Source of the DNA: DAOVVL01 sp965603095
Lineage (GTDB): Bacteria; Pseudomonadota; Alphaproteobacteria; Rhodospirillales; Magnetovibrionaceae
Direction of reading: 5' to 3'
Assembly: GCA_965603095.1 (NCBI GenBank)
Contig: CBFDBQ010000011.1
Location: 1 to 42,964, forward strand
Length of the DNA: 42,964 bases
Shown here: in pieces, positions 33,594 through 41,818 of the stretch
Numbering within the stretch: the first letter of the stretch is position 1
How the letters are laid out: each line of letters starts with the position of its first letter
Position numbers and translations under genes: made by a program
The notes under the pieces: model-generated
The model's database searches: none
What the model was told of the DNA's origin: nothing
What the model saw: the letters and a program-made list of their open reading frames with translations, nothing else

Positions 33594-34532
33594 TCAGTCT
33601 TTTAATTCTTTTGGTAAATTGAAATGCATATCTTCTTTAACGCCCGAAAGAGTTTTAATACTAACATCACCAATTTGCTTTATGCGATCAATAACACCTT
33701 CAACCAGAACTTCAGGTGCAGATGCACCGGCGGTTATACCTATGCTTGATACCCCATCAATCCACGCATCATCAATCATTGACGCGTCGTCTATAAGGTA
33801 GCTAGCAACACCCTCTGTCTTGCCAATTTCACATAAACGGTTCGAGTTCGAACTATTTTTTGCCCCGACAACAAGCAAAAGATCAACCTGTTTTGCAACA
33901 TCACGGGCAGCACTTTGCCTATTTTGCGTGGCATAACATATATCGTTTAGGTCTGGGCCTTCTATGTCGGGAAACTTCGCTTTTAGGGCATCAATTATAT
34001 CCTTGGTATCATCAACGCTAAGCGTGGTTTGTGTAAGATATGAAAGGTCGCTTCTTGCACTATCCACATCAAGTTTGCCAACATCTTCAATTGTTGCCAC
34101 CAAATAAGTTTTTCCGGGAATGCGCCCAATGGTTCCCTCTACCTCGGGGTGTCCGGCGTGACCTATCAATATAACTTCACGATTATTTTTTACCGCACGT
34201 TGTCCTTGGTTGTGCACCTTCAACACTAACGGACAGGCGGCATCAATATAAGGAAGACCTCTTTCCTTGGCTTTGCTTTCTACTTTTTCGGCAACACCAT
34301 GGGCGCTAAAAACTGTCCAGGCGTTTTTAGGAACCTCATCAAGGCTTTTAACAAAAATTGCGCCCAGTGATTCCAATTCTTCGACCACATATTTGTTGTG
34401 GACGATTTGATGGCGCACATATACGGGCTTGCCAAATTTAACCAACGCTGTTTTGACTATTTCAATGGCACGGTCAACACCCGCACAAAATCCACGGGGG
34501 TTTGCCAGTATTATTTTTATTGGTTTGTTCAT
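33594..34532 (-). CDS. ispH: IspH, 4-hydroxy-3-methylbut-2-enyl diphosphate reductase
   Basis: From the ATG at 34532 the protein has 312 residues; a TTG nine bases upstream is possible and no strong SD helps. The three cluster-binding cysteines are visible as Cys16 (PRGFCAGV), Cys100 (DAACPLV) and Cys199 (NDICYATQ), and the catalytic Glu130 in GHPEVEG. It is the last step of the MEP pathway and supplies IPP/DMAPP. Lying tail to tail with hpnCDE, it provides precursors for the squalene made there, although the two are not co-transcribed. Confidence 0.96.
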   Translation of the reverse strand: MNKPIKIILANPRGFCAGVDRAIEIVKTALVKFGKPVYVRHQIVHNKYVVEELESLGAIFVKSLDEVPKNAWTVFSAHGVAEKVESKAKERGLPYIDAACPLVLKVHNQGQRAVKNNREVILIGHAGHPEVEGTIGRIPGKTYLVATIEDVGKLDVDSARSDLSYLTQTTLSVDDTKDIIDALKAKFPDIEGPDLNDICYATQNRQSAARDVAKQVDLLLVVGAKNSSNSNRLCEIGKTEGVASYLIDDASMIDDAWIDGVSSIGITAGASAPEVLVEGVIDRIKQIGDVSIKTLSGVKEDMHFNLPKELKD

Positions 34533-34590
34533 TGTTCGCAAACTAGGCTTTTTTTTGTCTCAGGTGAAGGGGGGGGTGTTAATTAATCAC

Positions 34591-34616
34591 AAAAAAAACC
34601 GCACCATAAGGCGCGG
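34591..34616 (-). terminator. Intrinsic terminator after soxZ
   Basis: On the minus strand CCGCGCC (34616-34610) pairs with GGTGCGG (34605-34599) with one G-U pair and a TTAT loop, followed by eight T (34598-34591). It lies downstream of soxZ and ends the DsrE-like/soxYZ group before ispH. It is nested inside a 10-base inverted repeat GGGTGTTAAT (34575-34584) / ATTAACACCC (34659-34668). Confidence 0.9.
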
Positions 34617-34691
34617 GTAGTTTTTGGTATCCACAAGGGAGTTCCTCCCCCTAGGTTTATTAACACCCTTGATTAATTGGCTATCATAAAA

Positions 34692-35030
34692 TTACTCAGC
34701 AACGTTTATTTCAATAGTTTTACTGTATGCTGTGCCGCCATCGTCGGTCCAGATGAACTCCATCGGACCACTTTTGGTCGCAACTACAAAAAACGAGGTA
34801 TAGGGGTTAGCCGAAACCGACGGTTGCCAAACTGCCTTAAGCACATCCTTGCCATCGTAGGTAACCCTCATTTGGTTTATTATGTCTCGCGGAAGCTTTA
34901 CCCCGGTGACCTTATCAACCCGAAGTCCTGTTTCCATATCATGTGAAACAAGTGATTTTACTTCAAAAATTTCACCAGCTTTAAGTTTTTTTGGGACCCT
35001 TATGCGGGGCTTGATGTCTGCTTTTGCCAT
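34692..35030 (-). CDS. soxZ: SoxZ, sulfur-carrier complex subunit
   Basis: The ATG at 35030 with AAGGAA upstream gives 112 residues; the longer frame from 35054 would overlap soxY. The sequence (PRIRVPKKLKAGEIFEVKSLVSHDMETGLR) is typical SoxZ and has no signal peptide. SoxZ is exported bound to SoxY, which carries the Tat signal. SoxYZ holds the sulfur substrate during periplasmic thiosulfate oxidation. It begins 11 bases after the soxY stop. Confidence 0.95.
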   Translation of the reverse strand: MAKADIKPRIRVPKKLKAGEIFEVKSLVSHDMETGLRVDKVTGVKLPRDIINQMRVTYDGKDVLKAVWQPSVSANPYTSFFVVATKSGPMEFIWTDDGGTAYSKTIEINVAE

Positions 35031-35041
35031 TGTGTCGTTCC

Positions 35042-35518
35042 TTATCCGCCGCACCCACCAAGGGTGACTTTTATTTCTTTTCTACCAATAAATATATCGC
35101 CATTGTTCATTTCGGCCATTGCGATAACCTTTTGTGTTTTGCCCAGGCGAATGCGCATTGACAACGCTGCCTTGCCGTTATGTGGGCCAAAATAGTAACT
35201 GGCGACTTCCGGCAGGGGATTATCGTCAGCAAAAATATGAAGCACTTTTACAAAGCTATCTTCGCTCATGGGGCTATCAACTGAAATACTTACAGGCACG
35301 GTACCTCCGTTTTCAGCAATTTCAGGGAGTATTATCCCAACTCGAGCATCATTAACTGCTCTGCCTGCGGAAATTTTATCAATTATAGCTTCGGTTTCTT
35401 GCGGCGTGGCGCTGGCTTCAAACGGCAAGGCGGCAACCGTTAGTGCCCCCATGCTTGCCAGCTTTATAAAAGAGCGCCTGTTAACAGTTTTTCTGTCTAT
35501 TTGGTTAGCGGTCACCAT
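35042..35518 (-). CDS. soxY: SoxY, sulfur-carrier complex subunit with Tat signal
   Basis: A 158-residue protein. A twin-arginine motif (NRRSFIK near residues 13-19) followed by a hydrophobic stretch and an Ala-x-Ala site directs folded export. The C-terminal end is GGCGG; Cys156 is the known covalent attachment site for sulfur intermediates. AAGGAA precedes the ATG. Other sox genes (soxXA, soxB, soxCD) are not in the window. Together with the Dsr operon this fits a branched pathway in which sulfane sulfur from SoxYZ ends up in Dsr. Confidence 0.97.
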   Translation of the reverse strand: MVTANQIDRKTVNRRSFIKLASMGALTVAALPFEASATPQETEAIIDKISAGRAVNDARVGIILPEIAENGGTVPVSISVDSPMSEDSFVKVLHIFADDNPLPEVASYYFGPHNGKAALSMRIRLGKTQKVIAMAEMNNGDIFIGRKEIKVTLGGCGG

Positions 35519-35566
35519 TAATATTCCTTTTAGTTTATTTTAGCTACTCTATTTGGGATCCAGCCA

Positions 35567-35598
35567 GACCATCCCCGGGCTCTTATCCGGAGATGGTC
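35567..35598 (-). other. Intercistronic hairpin between the DsrE-like gene and soxY
   Basis: GACCATC-c-CCGG (35567-35578) is complementary to CCGG-a-GATGGTC (35587-35598): 11 pairs with one mismatch and an eight-base loop. No T-run follows on the minus strand. It is likely an mRNA-stabilising or processing element, which would give the DsrE-like gene and soxYZ different message levels. Confidence 0.65.
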
Positions 35599-35632
35599 GG
35601 TTGGTTATTAAACATAACTGCAAATAAAAAGT

Positions 35633-36100
35633 TTATGGTTTGATATACATGTAGCCAGCAGCTTGAAGGTGAGCCAGTTCAGCTACGCCGGAAGGAACGA
35701 CATCTTCGTCAAACATTTCATAAAGCTGATCCAACGATATCTTCTTACCCTTAAGGGTATTGGCGCAAACGTTAAAGTTTACATTCTGAGATTTCAGGTT
35801 GCCGATTGCCGTTTGCAGGGCGCCAGCAGTTTTTGCTGATTTCAGCATGAATATACCGTTGCCGTGAACAACAACTTTGAGGTCAAGGTTCTTGGCGCCA
35901 ACCGCATTGATGTGGTTCTGGATGTTTTTAAGCGCACCCTTGTATGCTTTGTCGCCTTCGCCACCTGGGTAGTTAATATGGTAAACGACCTTCTGCTTAC
36001 CATAACCATGGCCATCGTGTGCAGCGTCGGCACCAGAAACGTTAATAGCAACCATTGCCAAGGCGGCAATACCCGCAATAAATACATTCATCAATTTCAT
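35633..36100 (-). CDS. Secreted DsrE/DsrF-like protein
   Basis: The ATG at 36100 with GGGAGAG upstream gives 155 residues; the frame from 36130 adds ten residues before a good signal peptide and is less likely. The signal peptide ends near GADA-AH. The mature part is a DsrE-like domain with a single conserved-looking cysteine in NVCANTLKG near residue 109, placed like the sulfur-accepting cysteine of DsrE. A role in periplasmic sulfur handling with SoxYZ is inferred from fold and neighbourhood; it has not been shown. Confidence 0.85.
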   Translation of the reverse strand: MKLMNVFIAGIAALAMVAINVSGADAAHDGHGYGKQKVVYHINYPGGEGDKAYKGALKNIQNHINAVGAKNLDLKVVVHGNGIFMLKSAKTAGALQTAIGNLKSQNVNFNVCANTLKGKKISLDQLYEMFDEDVVPSGVAELAHLQAAGYMYIKP

Positions 36101-36371
36101 TTTTCTCTCCCTAATAAATAAACCTGTCATATGATGTGATTATTTAGACATCAAAATTTAGGTATGGCGGAATCCCCGCATGAATAAAGTTACGTTTTTA
36201 TTAGGGGTATTAGTATTGGGGAAATCCCTAGTTTAAAAAGGGGATATATGTAATTAACGCAGGCTTTTAAACCTAGCGATCGGGGTAAAATATTAACATT
36301 ATCAAATATACTAACTTATTGATATAAAATAAGTATTTGTTATTTTGTCACAATTTCAAATGCAACAACCC
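36101..36371. other. Divergent intergenic region between the DsrE-like gene and rpoH
   Basis: AT-rich and without a gene. It should carry the minus-strand promoter for the DsrE-like/soxYZ group, but I see no consensus element I would commit to. A short inverted repeat ATCCC/GGGAT lies near 36226-36246. Confidence 0.4.
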
Positions 36372-36400
36372 TTGACATTCCTCAGGTATTTATGTAATTT
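36372..36400 (+). promoter_or_regulatory. Near-consensus sigma-70 promoter upstream of rpoH
   Basis: TTGACA (36372-36377) is followed after exactly 17 bases by TAATTT (36395-36400). Transcription would start near 36407 and leave a leader of about 155 bases before rpoH. Confidence 0.65.
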
Positions 36401-36407
36401 ATGTTCA

Positions 36408-36442
36408 ACGTCGGTGCCCATGAAGGGGCCGATTTTTTTGAC
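36408..36442 (+). terminator. Possible early terminator or attenuator in the rpoH leader
   Basis: TCGG...CCGA with CCC/GGG inside forms an imperfect stem directly followed by seven T. It lies about 35 bases behind the predicted start, between the promoter and the gene. A second hairpin, GGTTTG-CC / GG-CAAGCC, follows at about 36445-36466. Alternating structures would allow regulated read-through, but the stem is imperfect. Confidence 0.4.
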
Positions 36443-36532
36443 GGTTTGGCCTTTGGGCAAGCCTGAACGTTATTAGCCATCATAAAGCCGTAATTAACGG
36501 CAATTTTTATGGTTAACAATGATAAACGAGGA

Positions 36533-36555
36533 CTATTGCTTCAAAAGGAGGATAG
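36533..36555 (+). promoter_or_regulatory. ROSE-like RNA thermometer candidate covering the rpoH ribosome-binding site
   Basis: CTATTGCT (36533-36540) can pair with AGGATAG (36549-36555) across an eight-base loop, leaving one bulged G opposite the Shine-Dalgarno region AGGAGG (36546-36551). TTGCT facing the SD with a G bulge is the hallmark of ROSE elements, which control heat-shock genes in rhizobia. An alternative inner stem CTTC-AAAA-GGAG also hides the SD. The ATG is at 36562. Confidence 0.45.
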
Positions 36556-36561
36556 CGCCAA

Positions 36562-37476
36562 ATGAGTGCTCATTACCCATCGATCAATAAATCATCCAAC
36601 TTGCCGTCTGTTGCATATGAAAATGCACCGGAAAGTAGCCTTTCGCAGTTTTTTCGTGAAGCGTGGGCATATCCCATGCTCAAACCCGAAGAAGAATATG
36701 CCCTTGCCGTGCGCTACACCGAAGATGGCGACGTTGATGCAGCCCATCAAATGGTTACCAGCCATCTGCGCCTAGTTGCAAAAATTGCAATGGGTTATCG
36801 CGGCTATGGTCTTCCCGTGGCCGACCTTATCAGTGAAGGCAATATCGGCCTGATGAAGGCAGTAAAGAAATTTGACCCTTACAAAGGCTTTCGTCTTTCC
36901 ACCTATGCTATGTGGTGGATAAAGGCATCAATAACCGAATATGTTCTGAAATCATGGTCACTGGTCAAAATGGGAACAGTGGCGGCGCAGAAGAAGCTTT
37001 TCTTTAGTCTGCGCAAGCACAAAGCCCGTCTTGGCATTAACGATAATGGCGAACTATTGCCGGAACAGGCATCAAAGCTTTCGCGTGATCTGAAAATTTC
37101 AGAGCATGATATTATAAACATGAACCGCAGGCTCGCTTCGCGCGATTTGAGCCTAAACGCCCCACTTTCAAGGGACGATGATGGTGCATCCGAATTCCAA
37201 GATACGTTGGTTGATGATGGTGTAAGCCCTGAAGAGTTTACAGCTTCATCTCAAGAAAGAGCCATGCATCAGGGGATGCTGTCCGTTGCTCTGGAAACTT
37301 TGGATAAACGCGAATTGCACATATTTACCGAGCGCCGCCTAAAGGAAGACCCGGTTACCCTAGAAGAACTTGGCGACGGATATGGAATTTCCCGCGAACG
37401 TGTTCGCCAGCTAGAGGTCCGAGCATTTGAAAAAGTGCAAAAAGCGGTTCTTGCTGCCAGCCAGGCCCATGCATAA
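36562..37476 (+). CDS. rpoH: RpoH, heat-shock sigma factor sigma-32
   Basis: A 304-residue sigma-70-family protein. Region 2 is visible as HLRLVAKIAMGYRGYGLPVADLISEGNIGLMKAVKKFDP, followed by FRLSTYAMWWIKASITEYVL. The RpoH-specific box is QKKLFFSLRKHK near residue 145. Region 4 ends with GISRERVRQLEVRAFEKV. AGGAGG is ten bases before the ATG. Length and RpoH box separate it from RpoD and RpoS. Regulation may be at translation, through the hairpin around its SD. Confidence 0.95.
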   Translation: MSAHYPSINKSSNLPSVAYENAPESSLSQFFREAWAYPMLKPEEEYALAVRYTEDGDVDAAHQMVTSHLRLVAKIAMGYRGYGLPVADLISEGNIGLMKAVKKFDPYKGFRLSTYAMWWIKASITEYVLKSWSLVKMGTVAAQKKLFFSLRKHKARLGINDNGELLPEQASKLSRDLKISEHDIINMNRRLASRDLSLNAPLSRDDDGASEFQDTLVDDGVSPEEFTASSQERAMHQGMLSVALETLDKRELHIFTERRLKEDPVTLEELGDGYGISRERVRQLEVRAFEKVQKAVLAASQAHA

Positions 37477-37832
37477 CAGGCATAATTAAGTCAGGCCCAA
37501 GTATAATAAACACCACATTTACTAGTAATACCCTTTATCTTTGTGCGCTGACAGCAACAGTTGTGCTCGATTGTCAGGTTTATGTCAGATAGCTGTGATA
37601 ATCATCACAGGCATAAAAGATACAATTTTGCTATATTTTTCATAGTATTTGATGATGTTTATTGCACCCTATGAGGGCAGGAATGGAAATATTTTAAATG
37701 AAGCTGCCGTCCACAACGTCTGACTTTATTTTAAATCAAATTCATGACTAGGCTTGCCTGATACAGGTAAATGGTTATTGTTTTTAAACGGTATTTCTCG
37801 GGCGCTAACAATAAGAGGGTTAAGAGGGTCAA
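37477..37832 (+). other. 356-base intergenic region between rpoH and the MBL-fold gene
   Basis: No gene is visible. It contains a perfect CRP-type palindrome at 37593-37610 and AT-rich stretches that could be a promoter downstream of it. No terminator for rpoH stands out. Confidence 0.5.
37593..37610 (+). promoter_or_regulatory. CRP/FNR-family operator candidate
   Basis: CTGTGAT-AATC-ATCACAG is a perfect palindrome with seven-base arms and contains TGTGA-N6-TCACA, the exact E. coli CRP consensus. It lies about 220 bases before the MBL-fold gene. Which CRP/FNR-type regulator binds it in this organism is unknown. Confidence 0.6.
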
Positions 37833-38660
37833 ATGAGCCTTAAGGTAAAATTCTGGGGTGTTCGCGGCAGTTTGGCCTGCCCATCGGCAGACCATATTGG
37901 CTATGGTGGCAATACCAGCTGTGTTGAGGTTAGCGCCAATGGACACCGCTTTGTGCTCGATGCCGGAACTGGCATACGTGGCCTTGGCCGCGAATTCAAG
38001 AACGACGGCATTGACCAAATTCATATTCTTATGACCCACACTCATTGGGATCATATAAACGGATTTCCATTTTTCGAGCCTGCGTATGACCCCAATTCAT
38101 CGCTTCACATAATGGCTGGCCATTTGCGCGAAAAAGGCGGCATCCAAACGGTGCTTGCGGCACAAATGGATAACCCCATGTTTCCAGTTCCGCTTGAGGC
38201 TATGCAGGCCAAGATACGGTATGAAGATTTTGAAGCAGGAATGTCTTTTAATCTTTACGATGATGTTGTTATTAGAACAGCAGCGCTTAATCACCCCAAT
38301 GGTGCCACAGGATACCGCATTGAATGCAACGGTCACAGCGCGTGTTATGTAACCGATACCGAACATGTTCCGGGTGAAATGGATCAAAACATCCTGACCC
38401 TTATTAAAGATGCCGATTTGGTAATTTATGACTGCACTTATACCGAAGAAGAATTTCCAACCAAGATAGGGTGGGGACATTCAACTTGGAACGAGGGCGT
38501 TAAGCTATGCCGTGAGGCTGGCGTTAAACGGATGGCAATTTTCCATCATGACCCTGATCATGATGATAATTTTATGACAGCTTTGGGAAAAGAAGCCAAA
38601 GCCGAATGGGATGGGACATTTGTTGCCAGCGAAGGCATGGAAATAGTTTACGGAGAGTAA
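37833..38660 (+). CDS. Metallo-beta-lactamase-fold hydrolase
   Basis: A 275-residue protein. The N-terminal WGVRGSLACPS and GYGGNTSCVEV are typical of the group related to cyclic-phosphodiesterase PhnP and RNase Z. The metal-binding motif is THTHWDH near residue 70; further ligands are probably the His in ALNHPNGATGY, Asp in VTDTEH and the late His in FHHDPDHDD. Members hydrolyse phosphodiesters; the substrate is not known. Some relatives are fused to cyclic-nucleotide-binding domains, which this one is not. A CRP-type operator lies upstream. Confidence 0.85.
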   Translation: MSLKVKFWGVRGSLACPSADHIGYGGNTSCVEVSANGHRFVLDAGTGIRGLGREFKNDGIDQIHILMTHTHWDHINGFPFFEPAYDPNSSLHIMAGHLREKGGIQTVLAAQMDNPMFPVPLEAMQAKIRYEDFEAGMSFNLYDDVVIRTAALNHPNGATGYRIECNGHSACYVTDTEHVPGEMDQNILTLIKDADLVIYDCTYTEEEFPTKIGWGHSTWNEGVKLCREAGVKRMAIFHHDPDHDDNFMTALGKEAKAEWDGTFVASEGMEIVYGE

Positions 38661-38679
38661 CTTTTAAAATCCCGTATTT

Positions 38680-39504
38680 TTATTCATTTGGGACGGGTTC
38701 TGGGCTTGCGCCACTTTCGTTACCGGTACTATCAATTTTATCTTGAACAGCCTGCCTTTTAGCTTCTTCGGCATCTCTGCGTTTTTGTTCTTCTTCTTTT
38801 AAGCGCTGCTCAAGAAGTATGTCTGAAAAAGCTTCCTTATCCTTGCGTAGCATTGCTTCTAACACCAACTCAACCCGCCGGTTGCGAGCTTGATTTTCAG
38901 GTATAGCCACATCCATTTCATCGCGGTTGGGAAACTTGGGTCTGGTGTCACCAAACCCAGTTACTGTTTGGCGATAAGGGTGAAGCCCAAGTTCGATAAA
39001 ATATCTTGCCATAGAGGCCGAACGCCCGGCCGAAAGCTCCCAGTTTGATGGAAACTGTGGAGTATTTATGGGGTCATCATCGGTATGGCCTTCAATCGCT
39101 ATGGAAAAATATTTGAACTTTTCTTTGGCGAAGGTAACGGCAATGCTTTCAATTATTGGCAATGCTTCTTTGCGTAAATTTGCGGTGCCGGGAATAAAAA
39201 ATGCTCCAGCCGCCATTTTAATTGTAATCCCGCGATCTGTTTTTTGAACGTCAACAACCTTTTCAGCCTGCAGTTCAAATACCGAACTTTCTAACTCCTG
39301 TGTCATTTGGGTTGTAGTGGAAACGGTCACGCCTGTGCCGATTTCATCTTTGATACCAGCCATCACATCTTCGAATGTAGGTAGGTCAATTTTTGAAAAT
39401 GAAACCAACATAACAAAGAACGCCATTAGCAAAGTAATGGCGTCTGCATACGTAAGCATCCAGCTTTCGTCATCCGCCTCTTCTAATGGTAATGGTGGTA
39501 GCAA
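38680..39504 (-). CDS. MotB-like stator protein with OmpA domain
   Basis: A 274-residue protein starting at TTG with GGGAGAG upstream. A single TM segment (TYADAITLLMAFFVMLVSF) carries Asp21 at its entry, the position of the proton- or sodium-conducting Asp of MotB. The OmpA-like peptidoglycan-binding domain is about residues 120-225 (IEGHTDDDP, LSAGRSASMARYF). The tail is a Lys/Glu/Arg-rich helix. It pairs with the MotA-like gene 31 bases upstream. No other flagellar genes are near, so it may be a flagellar stator or a MotAB-like energiser of another machine. Confidence 0.85.
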   Translation of the reverse strand: MLPPLPLEEADDESWMLTYADAITLLMAFFVMLVSFSKIDLPTFEDVMAGIKDEIGTGVTVSTTTQMTQELESSVFELQAEKVVDVQKTDRGITIKMAAGAFFIPGTANLRKEALPIIESIAVTFAKEKFKYFSIAIEGHTDDDPINTPQFPSNWELSAGRSASMARYFIELGLHPYRQTVTGFGDTRPKFPNRDEMDVAIPENQARNRRVELVLEAMLRKDKEAFSDILLEQRLKEEEQKRRDAEEAKRQAVQDKIDSTGNESGASPEPVPNE

Positions 39505-39535
39505 TTTTCTGACTCTCCCGTAAAATACCTAAGTA

Positions 39536-40342
39536 TTATTTTTTACGTGCAGTATCGATATTGAAATGAATTGATGGGTCGAGGAAACTGTTCATTTTAT
39601 CTTGAATAAACCGTGGGCTTTTACGATCAGCCAACAAAACCAACCCTTCGGCAATAAGATAATTACGAAACCGTACAATTTGTTCGCGCTGCATTATTTT
39701 ATTTGCGGCAGGCAAATATATAAGACGGGCAAAAATAACGCCATAAAGTGTGGTCAGTAGAGCAACCGCAAGCCCAGGTCCAAGCGCGGTTGGGTCTTCA
39801 CCCATTTTATCAAGCATGATAACAAGACCCACAAGGGTACCAATCATTCCAAACGCCGGAGATGTTCCGGCCATTGCTTTTAGGATTGTTACCTGAACTG
39901 TGTTGCGACCAAATGTGCTTTCTATTTGGTTGGTCAAAATTTCCCGAACATCTGCGCCGCTATACCCGCTTATCACCATATCAACGCCAAAGCGTAAAAA
40001 GCGATCACCCTTTACTGCGTTTTCTGCCTCTTTTTCTAATGCTGGTGGACCTGCTTTTTGCACCACATAGGCCCAGCGAATAATGCGGCCAACCTCTGCC
40101 TTGAGGATATTGCGACCAATTTTAGGGGTAAATAAAACCCGCCCGATAAGTTTAATTGAAAGCATAACGTAGCGCGGTTCATATGAAATGAATGTCGCCG
40201 CTAACGTTCCACCAAAAACCATTACAAATGATGGGATGTGGAAAAATATTATGTAATGATCGGTGCTGAGTACAATTGCGCCGAAAAAAAGTCCGAACGC
40301 CGCTATAACACCAAGCAGCGTGGCAATGGACATATCCCCCAT
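39536..40342 (-). CDS. MotA-like stator protein
   Basis: A 268-residue protein with four TM segments: two near the N-terminus (about 7-25 and 33-52) and two after a cytoplasmic loop (about 155-180 and 188-210). The stretch GTSPAFGMIGTLVGLVIML is the MotA/PomA TM3 signature. A good SD (GAGGGAAG) precedes the ATG. Together with the MotB-like protein it forms an ion-driven stator. The protein looks closer to the PomA/MotA2 short form than to long MotA. Confidence 0.88.
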   Translation of the reverse strand: MGDMSIATLLGVIAAFGLFFGAIVLSTDHYIIFFHIPSFVMVFGGTLAATFISYEPRYVMLSIKLIGRVLFTPKIGRNILKAEVGRIIRWAYVVQKAGPPALEKEAENAVKGDRFLRFGVDMVISGYSGADVREILTNQIESTFGRNTVQVTILKAMAGTSPAFGMIGTLVGLVIMLDKMGEDPTALGPGLAVALLTTLYGVIFARLIYLPAANKIMQREQIVRFRNYLIAEGLVLLADRKSPRFIQDKMNSFLDPSIHFNIDTARKK

Positions 40343-40511
40343 GATTTCTTCCCTCGGCCATTAGTTTTATTTCAAATATGCCCTGGGCCATATACGTGGG
40401 CATAGAAATTGATTTATTGATCGCTATTTATTGGTTTTATTGTTTTATTTTATCATACAGCGAATCAAACCTCTTATGAAACATAGTATATTAATAAGGT
40501 AAAACTGAAAA

Positions 40512-41813
40512 TTATCTTTCCCTGAATGCCTCGTGACGAAGCTTTAAAACCGGTTTAACTAGATAATCCATAACCGTTTTCTGCCCCGTATGGATATCCA
40601 CCGTGGCTTCCATGCCGGGCATTATGGGAAGATCTCCTTCGCCCGCACCCAGCCATGTTTTGCCAGTTTCGACCACCACACGAAAATAGGGCATGCCGTT
40701 TTCATCGGTACTTGAATCAGGGGCCACCAGAACAACCGTTCCATCCAACCCGCCATAACGGGCAAAGTCATAAGTTGATATCTTTACTAGCGCTTTTTGA
40801 CCTTCTGAAACGTAACCACGATCAGTTGGGCGAAGACGGCTTTCAATAACTAATTTTTCTCCCGTAGGAACAATTGCCATAATAGCATCACCCGGCTTAA
40901 CTATGTTTCCAACAGCGGTAAAATTCATATTTGTGACCACGCCGTTGATTGGGCTTTTTACTTCGGAACGAACGCCTTGTTCAGTAGCCCTGTTTAACAA
41001 TTCTTTGATTCTTGAAATGGTTTGCTCGGTGCTGGAAAGCTCGTCTTGTGCCTCGCGACGGAAACGGTTTGTGTCTTCTTCTAATCTAGAGTTTGCTTCT
41101 GAAACAGCTGACCGCGCGCGCGGGATTCCCGCTTGGATGCTTTTAAACTCACCCTGCAATGTTTCTACTTCGGCACTAAGTTGCAGGTGGTCGACCCGTG
41201 ATGTTAGACCGTCTTTTAAAAGATCATTTGATATTTTTAGACGTTCTTCAGCGCTTTTAAGGTTGTTACGGGATGCGGTTAGCTTGGCTTGTAATTCCTG
41301 TACCTCTAACTCGCGCTGGGTTACCTGACGTTTCAAGATGGAAAGGCTTGAATCCATCTGGCGTCTTCGGGCATCGAATGCTTGGCGTTGAGCGCTAGCT
41401 TGCTCCGGTATTCTGGCGGCTATATCGGGTGGGAATACAGGTTGATTTCCCTGTGCCTCTGCATCAAGCCTTGCGCGCGCCAATATCTCACCATCAAGGC
41501 GAACTTGAAGCTCTTCAATGTTTGCACCACCAGATCCCAAATCTAATTGTAAAAGCGGCTGACCCTCGCGAACGATGTCTCCCTCGGTAACGAATATGTC
41601 TTGTATTATACCACCTTCTAGATGCTGAATAACCTTGACCTTACCCATGGGAACCACTTCTCCGGGGGATGATGCAACTTCATCTAACTTTGCGAAGTTT
41701 GCCCATGTAAGCGCAAGAAAAAGCAATATCATTACTGGCCATGCTACGCCGCGCCATGTGGGTGCTGGGTGGCTTTGCAAAAGCAGTTGAAGTCTATCTA
41801 TGTGGGCGGTCAT
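40512..41813 (-). CDS. HlyD-family type I secretion membrane fusion protein
   Basis: A 433-residue protein. One TM segment at about residues 20-37, then biotinyl-lipoyl half-motifs (VIQHLEGGIIQDIFVTEGD and later RSEVKSPINGVVTNM) flank a long coiled coil (about 140-275). The C-terminal beta-barrel ends with TGQKTVMDYLVKPVLK, the HlyD-type end. It spans the periplasm between the ABC exporter and a TolC-type channel. Its ATG is five bases after the ABC stop, so both are co-expressed. Probable cargo in this window is the RTX adhesin; that link is inferred. Confidence 0.92.
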   Translation of the reverse strand: MTAHIDRLQLLLQSHPAPTWRGVAWPVMILLFLALTWANFAKLDEVASSPGEVVPMGKVKVIQHLEGGIIQDIFVTEGDIVREGQPLLQLDLGSGGANIEELQVRLDGEILARARLDAEAQGNQPVFPPDIAARIPEQASAQRQAFDARRRQMDSSLSILKRQVTQRELEVQELQAKLTASRNNLKSAEERLKISNDLLKDGLTSRVDHLQLSAEVETLQGEFKSIQAGIPRARSAVSEANSRLEEDTNRFRREAQDELSSTEQTISRIKELLNRATEQGVRSEVKSPINGVVTNMNFTAVGNIVKPGDAIMAIVPTGEKLVIESRLRPTDRGYVSEGQKALVKISTYDFARYGGLDGTVVLVAPDSSTDENGMPYFRVVVETGKTWLGAGEGDLPIMPGMEATVDIHTGQKTVMDYLVKPVLKLRHEAFRER

Positions 41814-41818
41814 TATTT

